Origin: Spirochaetia bacterium
Lineage (GTDB): Bacteria; Spirochaetota; Spirochaetia; Treponematales; Breznakiellaceae
Direction: 5' to 3'
Assembly (NCBI GenBank): GCA_025997495.1
Contig: BNUR01000123.1
Location: 1-8,892 of the forward strand
DNA length: 8,892 nucleotides
This document shows positions 5,349-8,892 of this stretch, piece by piece (position 1 is the stretch's first letter; each line of letters starts with the position of its first letter). A program made the position numbers and the translations under genes. The notes under the pieces are model-generated. The model searched no databases. It saw only the letters and a program-made list of their open reading frames with translations, and was not told the DNA's origin.

Positions 5349-7007
5349 TCACATATCCGACTTAGCCCGGTTCAGATCCCGCTGGTACAGTTCCTGGTAG
5401 GTAAAGCTGCGGCCCTTCAGTTTTTCCTTAACCTCCTGGGCAAAGGGCATATATCGCCAGAAGATGCCCCGGACTTCCTTATCCAGCTTCTGGGTACCCT
5501 CGCTTTCCTTGGTCATCCAGAGTACGTAATCGTTGATAAAAAATTGTTTTAAGTCGCCCTTGAGCTTCCGCGCCGCAACCCACTGGTAGTAGTTCCCGGT
5601 GAGACCCTCTTCCATCCAATAAAATGCCGCCTTCTCCTTTGCGTTCTGCCAGCGCAGATCCCCCACCGCCGCCAGCAGGGCCAGGGACAGGCTTTTTGAG
5701 TACATGGGAATGGCGATCCGGCCCCGGCTGGTTGCCCGGTTATAGCGGTCGAAGGGTTCCCAGCAGATCCCCGTATCCCCATAACCGGGGATGAGGATCA
5801 CGTAGGGGACAATACGGTTCATTTTGTTCCGGTAGACCCGGCAAAACGCTTCGGGGTCAATGCTTTCAATCCATGTTAGCTGGGTGATGATGTTTTCCCG
5901 GGTGGCTACGTCCTGGGGCATACAGTGGAAGTATTCATGGGTCAAAATGGGGAAATGGTTCCCCTGGCGGCCAATGGTCATCTTGGAGATTTGCCGTATG
6001 GTGCCGAATTCGGTATCCACCGCCTGGGTATCGGTCTCACCGGCGCCCCCTTCGGCGGCAACCTTTTCGGTCAGGAGCTGGACATCCTCCACCGACTGGT
6101 TATATTCCTTTAAAAAAAGCTCTAAATCATGATCCGCCTTGAACATCTGCTTCAACACTGACTGGATTTCGGTAAAGGTTTTTTTCTGGGCCTCGGTAAA
6201 CAGGGAATGGATTTCCGGCAATTCTTCCACGGGCCGGTGCTCGGTTAAAAGGGTGACCCGTTCTTTGAGGGCGTTCTCCAGTTTCATCCGCTCATCGTCC
6301 TTGCCCTTAAGGAGGCCCTTGGCGCCGTCCCGCTTTCCCACGGCCTTTTCCAGCAGCCCCTTCATCTTTGCCGAGACATTGGTCTTCCCAACCTGTACCT
6401 CGTCGGTGGTGGAAATCCGGATTTTACCGGTTCCTATCTCCTTGAACCATTCATCCAGGTAATATACCGGTTCGGAATACACATTGGGCACCACAATCTT
6501 GGAAAAAAGCTTTTTTTCCTCCGGTCCAAGCAATGACGGGTGCAGAATTCCAAACCGGAGCAGGAATTTCTTTGGGTCAGGCAGTGTGCCCGGGGCTTTT
6601 TTCGCCACCCCCAGCAAAAAATCCCAGTAAACCGTGATGATCTGCTGCCGGAAAATCCCCCGATCGGCGAGATCCGTGGCTTTAAGGAACTTTTGTAAAA
6701 TACCATGGAACCGTTGGGCAATATCACCCTCACCGGAAAGAGCGGTTTTATAGTAAGCGGGATCATTGAAGGCGTTATGGGGGGTATCCGCAAATTTTTT
6801 CGTTACAACGGGGAAACTGCCGCTGAGTTCAACCTCGACAGCCGCCATCTCTTCCCCCGCACCGGCATCAAGGCCGGTACTACCGCCGAGCAAGCCGGAA
6901 AAATCGGCAACAGACTGGGCGCCGTCTGAAGAGGGGGGGGCTGCGGTACCCAACAGGGCGGCAATTTCCGGATCCATTTCCCCCTGGGACATCTTAGTTT
7001 CATCCAT
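5349..7007 (-). CDS. Uncharacterised protein with gluzincin-like zinc-peptidase motifs
   Basis: A 552-residue protein I cannot assign to a named family. The C-terminal third carries HEYFH (357-361) in a LTHEYFHC context, an HExxH zinc-binding motif, and further on FYWMEEGLTGNYY, where E467 sits as the third zinc ligand does in the WxxEGxxxY signature of gluzincins such as M1 peptidases. The spacing of over 100 residues is much longer than in M1, so this pairing is inference. The N-terminus (MSQGEMDPEIAALLG, residues 6-20) resembles the EIDALL switch-binding segment of FliM/FliN, followed by a Gly/Ser/Ala-rich linker. The middle (about 70-330) is mostly helical and charged. No signal peptide or membrane helix is evident, so it is probably cytoplasmic. 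The first ATG is used; the upstream binding site (AGAAG) is weak and ATG at 6992 is an alternative. The tRNA gene lies 40 bases upstream with no separate promoter visible. Confidence 0.75.
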   Translation of the reverse strand: MDETKMSQGEMDPEIAALLGTAAPPSSDGAQSVADFSGLLGGSTGLDAGAGEEMAAVEVELSGSFPVVTKKFADTPHNAFNDPAYYKTALSGEGDIAQRFHGILQKFLKATDLADRGIFRQQIITVYWDFLLGVAKKAPGTLPDPKKFLLRFGILHPSLLGPEEKKLFSKIVVPNVYSEPVYYLDEWFKEIGTGKIRISTTDEVQVGKTNVSAKMKGLLEKAVGKRDGAKGLLKGKDDERMKLENALKERVTLLTEHRPVEELPEIHSLFTEAQKKTFTEIQSVLKQMFKADHDLELFLKEYNQSVEDVQLLTEKVAAEGGAGETDTQAVDTEFGTIRQISKMTIGRQGNHFPILTHEYFHCMPQDVATRENIITQLTWIESIDPEAFCRVYRNKMNRIVPYVILIPGYGDTGICWEPFDRYNRATSRGRIAIPMYSKSLSLALLAAVGDLRWQNAKEKAAFYWMEEGLTGNYYQWVAARKLKGDLKQFFINDYVLWMTKESEGTQKLDKEVRGIFWRYMPFAQEVKEKLKGRSFTYQELYQRDLNRAKSDM

Positions 7008-7047
7008 AAATGCAAGCTTCTATTGGAATTTTTTTCTGAAAATATAC

Positions 7048-7121
7048 TGGAGGTGAGGGGAATTGAACCCCTGACCTCTTGAATGCCATTCAAACGCTCT
7101 AGCCAACTGAGCTACACCCCC
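7048..7121 (-). tRNA. tRNA-Ala (anticodon GGC)
   Basis: A 74-nt cloverleaf on the minus strand. The acceptor stem GGGGGTG/CACCTCC has one G-U pair, with T8 and A9 correct. The D-arm GCTC/GAGC is followed by an anticodon stem TTTGA/TCAAG with loop ATGGCAT, so the anticodon is GGC (7087-7085), reading alanine GCC and GCU codons. The T-arm AGGGG/CCCCT encloses TTCAATT. The discriminator base is A, and the CCA end is not encoded, so it must be added by CCA-adding enzyme. All stems are intact. Confidence 0.95.
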
Positions 7122-7185
7122 AGATATTTCCATATACATAGTGTTTATTCCGTAAACCATACGGCGCTATTTATATGTAGACTTT

Positions 7186-7217
7186 ATTATACTAGTTTAT
7201 AGCGTTTTTCTTGTCAA
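7186..7217 (-). promoter_or_regulatory. Promoter of tRNA-Ala
   Basis: Minus-strand TTGACA (7217-7212) is followed by TATAAT (7191-7186) with a 20-base spacer; with the standard 17-base spacer the -10 would be TAGTAT (7194-7189). The surrounding DNA is very AT-rich. Transcription would begin about 60 bases before the tRNA and probably continue into the downstream peptidase-like gene. Confidence 0.6.
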
Positions 7218-7249
7218 TAGGGTATAAGGGTATCTTTTTTGGTATCCCT

Positions 7250-7273
7250 AAAAAAGCCCCAGACGTGCTGGGG
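7250..7273 (-). terminator. Rho-independent terminator, minus strand
   Basis: On the minus strand CCCCAG (7273-7268), loop CACGT and CTGGGG (7262-7257) form a perfect six-pair GC-rich stem, followed by C and a six-T run (7255-7250). It would stop transcripts from the right before the tRNA promoter. Confidence 0.8.
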
Positions 7274-7515
7274 ATCCACCTTGCGGCTCCACTTTCACCA
7301 GTTTCACCACTTTCAACCCCTATGGTAGGTAGTGAAACTTCCGATGTAACCTCATGGTCTTGCCCTTGCCCTTAGTAAGCGGGCTTTATTTTCCTTTCGA
7401 GATAGAGCGGGTCAATCCGGAAGCGGGGGGCGACTTTCACGCCCCGCCCAGTAAGGGGCTTAGAAAACTACTTCTTGTTCCCGGGGGAACTGCGGGAAGT
7501 CCGGGGGATGGTGGC

Positions 7516-7541
7516 AAAAAAACCGCCCTTTGCGGGGGCGG
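7516..7541 (-). terminator. Rho-independent terminator, minus strand
   Basis: On the minus strand CCGCCC (7541-7536), a seven-base loop and GGGCGG (7528-7523) are followed directly by seven T residues (7522-7516). It is the first terminator downstream of the HTH/toxin-like gene pair, about 250 bases beyond the toxin-like stop codon. Confidence 0.8.
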
Positions 7542-7725
7542 CCGTTCCTTCATTGCCGGATTATTGAATAACCGCTATTTGACGCTGCGGCCCTGGGGTC
7601 CGGGGCTTGCGGTGGCCATGGCGGACCCACTTTCTCATCTGCGGCGGCCGGTAATTCCGGGGACAGTGATGTCGGCCTTGACTTTCATGGGGGTTTAGGC
7701 GATACTTTAATTGCGGGGTGACCCG

Positions 7726-7794
7726 AAGGGGAATGTAGAGGGATGCCGAAGAGCCGTAAGGCGCACCCGGCGCTAAGTTACCTACATTTCCCTT
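7726..7794 (-). other. Long stem-loop directly after the toxin-like gene
   Basis: AAGGGGAATGTAG (7726-7738) pairs with CTACATTTCCCTT (7782-7794), 12 of 13 positions plus one G-T, enclosing 43 bases that contain smaller GC-rich stems. The outer stem overlaps the stop codon of the minus-strand gene. A second small stem (CGGG/CCCG near 7714-7725) adjoins it. No T-run follows, so it is not a classical terminator. It may be an mRNA-stabilising structure, a repeat unit or a structured RNA. Confidence 0.6.
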
Positions 7795-8299
7795 ATTTTA
7801 TTTCAGCGTCAATGGCCTCTATTGAGTAAATCCGCGCCCCTTCCGTTTCACTTTTCATCTCTTTTACGGTGATTTTTACCGGGATTATCTTTTCATCATA
7901 GGCCAAAGGGGCATAAAGCCGGTGTACATCTTTAACATTTTCATTGTTTTTGTCCGGATTAAGCTCAAAAGGCCACGGCTCTATAGCGTTTGCAAATAGC
8001 TTGTCGAGATTGGCGGCGGCCATCAAATGGGCGCCCCTGCTGACAGAATCGGTTACGGCCGGGCCGCTTAAATTTTTTTTGATTGAATTGTTGGAAAGCA
8101 CGGCTATAAGGCAGGAACGGCTTGTCATGGGCCGTCCTACCATTCCTTCCAGGATTTTCCGCGCCTCGGAAAAGGTATGCGCTTCCCGCACCGGCTTTGC
8201 TATAGCTTCTAATTCATCCATACCAAAATCATTGACCGTAAGTCCTTTTGCCTTTTCTGTACTGCTGTCGTAGGGTTCCTTCTTCCCCGTCCGGCACAT
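7793..8299 (-). CDS. PBECR/LPD3-like nuclease-type toxin domain protein
   Basis: A protein of up to 168 residues. The C-terminal part resembles, from memory, the barnase/EndoU/ColicinE5-D/RelE-like domains (PBECR, LPD3) found in phage polyvalent proteins and stand-alone toxins. The pattern is S(V)SRGAHLMAAANLDKLFANAI, then DVHRLYAPLAYDEKIIPVKITVKE and RIYSIEAID. H91, R127, K142 and E147 are the likeliest functional residues; an RNase activity is inference. The ATG at 8299 gives the full frame, whose early part (SSTEKAKGLTVNDFGMDELEAIA) reads like genuine protein. An alternative ATG at 8221 lies just past the stop of the HTH gene and would give 142 residues. Neither has a strong ribosome binding site. 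With the longer start it overlaps the HTH gene by 71 bases in another frame, so coupling or an ancient frameshift fusion is possible. It may act with the HTH protein as a toxin/regulator pair. Confidence 0.6.
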   Translation of the reverse strand: MCRTGKKEPYDSSTEKAKGLTVNDFGMDELEAIAKPVREAHTFSEARKILEGMVGRPMTSRSCLIAVLSNNSIKKNLSGPAVTDSVSRGAHLMAAANLDKLFANAIEPWPFELNPDKNNENVKDVHRLYAPLAYDEKIIPVKITVKEMKSETEGARIYSIEAIDAEIK

Positions 8300-8480
8300 A
8301 TTCCATAATGTCCCCCGGCTGACATTCCAATGATTTGCAGATTTTGTCTATAACTTCCAGGGAAACCGATTCCCCTTTAGCAAAGCGGGCAAGCGTTCCG
8401 GAAGATATACCTGCCAAGGTCAACAGGTCTGTTTTTTTCATTCCCTTGCTGGCAAGTAACACGAATAAAGGAGATAACAA
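8229..8480 (-). CDS. XRE/Cro-type helix-turn-helix regulator, start unclear
   Basis: A small DNA-binding protein. SPLFVLLASKGMKKTDLLTL, then AGISSGTLARFAKGESVSLEVIDKICKSL and CQPGDIMEYVPD, is a complete Cro/C1-type HTH domain; in an 83-residue version the two recognition helices lie at about 16-34. The normal family start would be a few residues before SPLF, but the only in-frame candidates are TTG (8480), TTG (8534) and GTG (8462), with no binding site. An ATG at 8484 is out of frame by one base; loss of one T near 8475-8478 would join it to this frame, so a recent +1 frameshift is likely or the start is TTG. Residues after VPDGEE (LRQQYRKGKRTYGQ) are atypical and overlap the next gene. It may be the regulator or antitoxin of the toxin-like gene. 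The domain is certain, its expression is not. Confidence 0.6.
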   Translation of the reverse strand: MLSPLFVLLASKGMKKTDLLTLAGISSGTLARFAKGESVSLEVIDKICKSLECQPGDIMEYVPDGEEGTLRQQYRKGKRTYGQ

Positions 8481-8482
8481 CC

Positions 8483-8617
8483 ATGAATGAACTGAATCGG
8501 AAAGCAATGGCCCTGGGAAACAAATTGGCGCCAAAAATCGGAAATCGGCATGAGGCCTTTGTCCAGGCGTGGATCCTCGTCAAGACGGGTGGGCTTGCCC
8601 TCAGGATAAACGCATAA
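8483..8617 (+). CDS. Small ORF with strong ribosome binding site, probably a truncated phage-type gene
   Basis: A 44-codon frame beginning MNELNRKAMALGNKLAPKIG and continuing with NRHEAFVQAWILVKTGGLAL. AAAGGAG (8467-8473) lies nine bases before the ATG, the best ribosome binding site in this part of the window. The N-x-x-A-x-x-L...AFVxAWxxVKxGGL pattern resembles, from memory, the start of small phage-type proteins that continue into a HIRAN-like domain; I am unsure of this. The last residues (RINA) and the TAA come from the left end of the palindromic repeat, so the gene appears cut by that element. Its start is head-to-head with the HTH gene and overlaps its first codons, so both cannot be in their original state. 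Confidence 0.4.
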   Translation: MNELNRKAMALGNKLAPKIGNRHEAFVQAWILVKTGGLALRINA

Positions 8618-8810
8618 GAGAAGAATTTATCACAAAGGACACAAAGGGAATGCACAAAGGAACACAAAGGGAAGAGAAAAAGATCACAAGCCCCCTCTTC
8701 ACCCCCTTTTCCTTCTCTTCACCTTTCTTCTCTTCACCTTTGTGTCCTTCGTGTCCTTTGTGTCTGATATTCTTCTCTTTTCTTCATTATTTTCCTATGC
8801 GTTTATCCTG
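8602..8810. repeat. Palindromic repeat element, copy B
   Basis: The outer 15 bases are perfect inverted repeats: CAGGATAAACGCATA (8602-8616) and TATGCGTTTATCCTG (8796-8810). Inside, the left half carries repeated CACAAAGG units (from 8631) and the right half their complements (CCTTTGTG and variants, 8737-8762), so about 209 bases can fold into one long imperfect hairpin. The right arm has an extra segment containing CTTCTCTTTTCTTCATTAT. The right arm recurs as copy A at 177-240 with the same end point. It encodes no credible protein; the 87-codon frame through it is low-complexity. The element looks like a non-autonomous dispersed repeat of the REP/MITE kind. No flanking target duplication is obvious. 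Confidence 0.75.
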
Positions 8811-8828
8811 TGAACGAAAACGCCGCGC

Positions 8829-8858
8829 TTGACCTATTTCTCCTTATTGTGCTATAAT
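8829..8858 (+). promoter_or_regulatory. Promoter of the gene leaving the window
   Basis: TTGACC (8829-8834) and TATAAT (8853-8858) are separated by 18 bases and sit 19 bases after the end of the repeat. Transcription would start near 8865, about 23 bases before the ATG at 8888. Confidence 0.7.
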
Positions 8859-8887
8859 TTTTTTGCTTATAAAGAAGGAATGGCATA

Positions 8888-8892
8888 ATGAT
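8888..8892 (+). CDS. Start of a gene truncated by the window end
   Basis: ATG at 8888 is eight bases after GAAGGA (8874-8879) and follows a good promoter. A nearer ATG at 8880 meets a stop after two codons, so 8888 is the likely start. Only the first five bases are visible and nothing can be said of the product. Confidence 0.5.

Larger units (their letters stand above)
7122..7792. other. Region without an intact gene: terminators, hairpins, broken frames
   Basis: No convincing complete gene is seen in these 671 bases. They hold the tRNA promoter, two minus-strand terminators, a large hairpin after the toxin-like gene and short minus-strand peptides. One minus-strand segment (7467-7375) reads like protein (KPLTGRGVKVAPRFRIDP, then LYLERKIKPAY) but is stopped on both sides. 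After its TAA the same frame stays open for 59 codons to a TAG at 7194-7192, with a repeated SGETGESG motif. Other short frames begin with ATG at 7688 (17 residues) and 7619 (14 residues). These look like remnants of degraded, probably prophage-derived genes. A 114-codon plus-strand frame (7354-7698) has no ribosome binding site and crosses a terminator. Confidence 0.5.

Noticed and set aside
4741..5352. 203-codon minus-strand frame opposite the pepF 3' end
   Set aside because: Shadow frame of the zinc-peptidase gene, with no motif or ribosome binding site.
7048..7121. tRNA-Ala as an integration site for the accessory genes
   Set aside because: No second copy of the tRNA 3' end is seen in the window, the accessory genes lie on the 5' side, and no integrase is present.
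7354..7698. 114-codon plus-strand frame in the gene-poor region
   Set aside because: No ribosome binding site, crosses a minus-strand terminator, Gly/Pro-rich translation without family resemblance.
8632..8762. CACAAAGG-type repeated units considered as a CRISPR-like array
   Set aside because: Units are short, irregular, lack unique spacers and occur in opposite orientation in the two halves.
8569..8832. 87-codon plus-strand frame
   Set aside because: It is a translation of the palindromic repeat and its low-complexity centre.

Overview
The window looks like chromosomal DNA of a spirochaete, most likely a Treponema of the termite-gut type. This is an inference: composition is roughly half GC in the core genes and AT-rich between them, promoters are TTGACA/TATAAT-like, ribosome binding sites are classical purine-rich, and several proteins resemble families I associate with Treponema. 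No sequence here proves the taxon.

Layout, left to right. Positions 1-240 hold no supported gene. They contain the truncated end of what looks like a folded RNA element (read on the minus strand), a 35-nt pure pyrimidine tract, and one copy of a dispersed repeat that also occurs near the right edge. From 283 to 1843 two overlapping plus-strand genes encode a cyclodeaminase/cyclohydrolase-family (FTCD_C) protein and a metal-dependent amidohydrolase_2 enzyme. A minus-strand gene (1902-2720) encodes a coiled-coil protein with a J-domain-like HPD motif. Diverging from it is a Phd/YefM-RelE toxin-antitoxin pair (2835-3494) with a palindromic operator over its promoter. Sixteen bases downstream lies a full-length oligoendopeptidase F gene (3511-5328), possibly co-transcribed with the pair. 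Converging on it is a 552-residue minus-strand protein (5349-7007) with a zinc-peptidase HEYFH motif, preceded by a tRNA-Ala(GGC) gene (7048-7121) that probably shares its transcript.

Upstream of the tRNA the character changes. Positions 7122-7792 contain two minus-strand terminators, a large hairpin and fragments of broken reading frames. Then come a nuclease-like toxin-type gene of the PBECR/LPD3 kind (7793-8299) and an overlapping XRE-type HTH regulator (8229-8480), both on the minus strand. The regulator has no in-frame ATG start, which hints at decay. Head-to-head with it is a 44-codon plus-strand ORF with a very good ribosome binding site, which ends inside a ~209-bp palindromic repeat (8602-8810). 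The window ends with a good promoter and ribosome binding site for a gene that starts at 8888 and runs off the edge.

The left two thirds are mostly intact metabolic, peptidase and TA genes. The right third is mobile-element or prophage-like debris next to a tRNA, bounded by a repeat family. The most unusual items are the HTH/PBECR module with its broken start and gene overlap, the uncharacterised metallopeptidase with a FliM/FliN-like N-terminus, and the repeat element.
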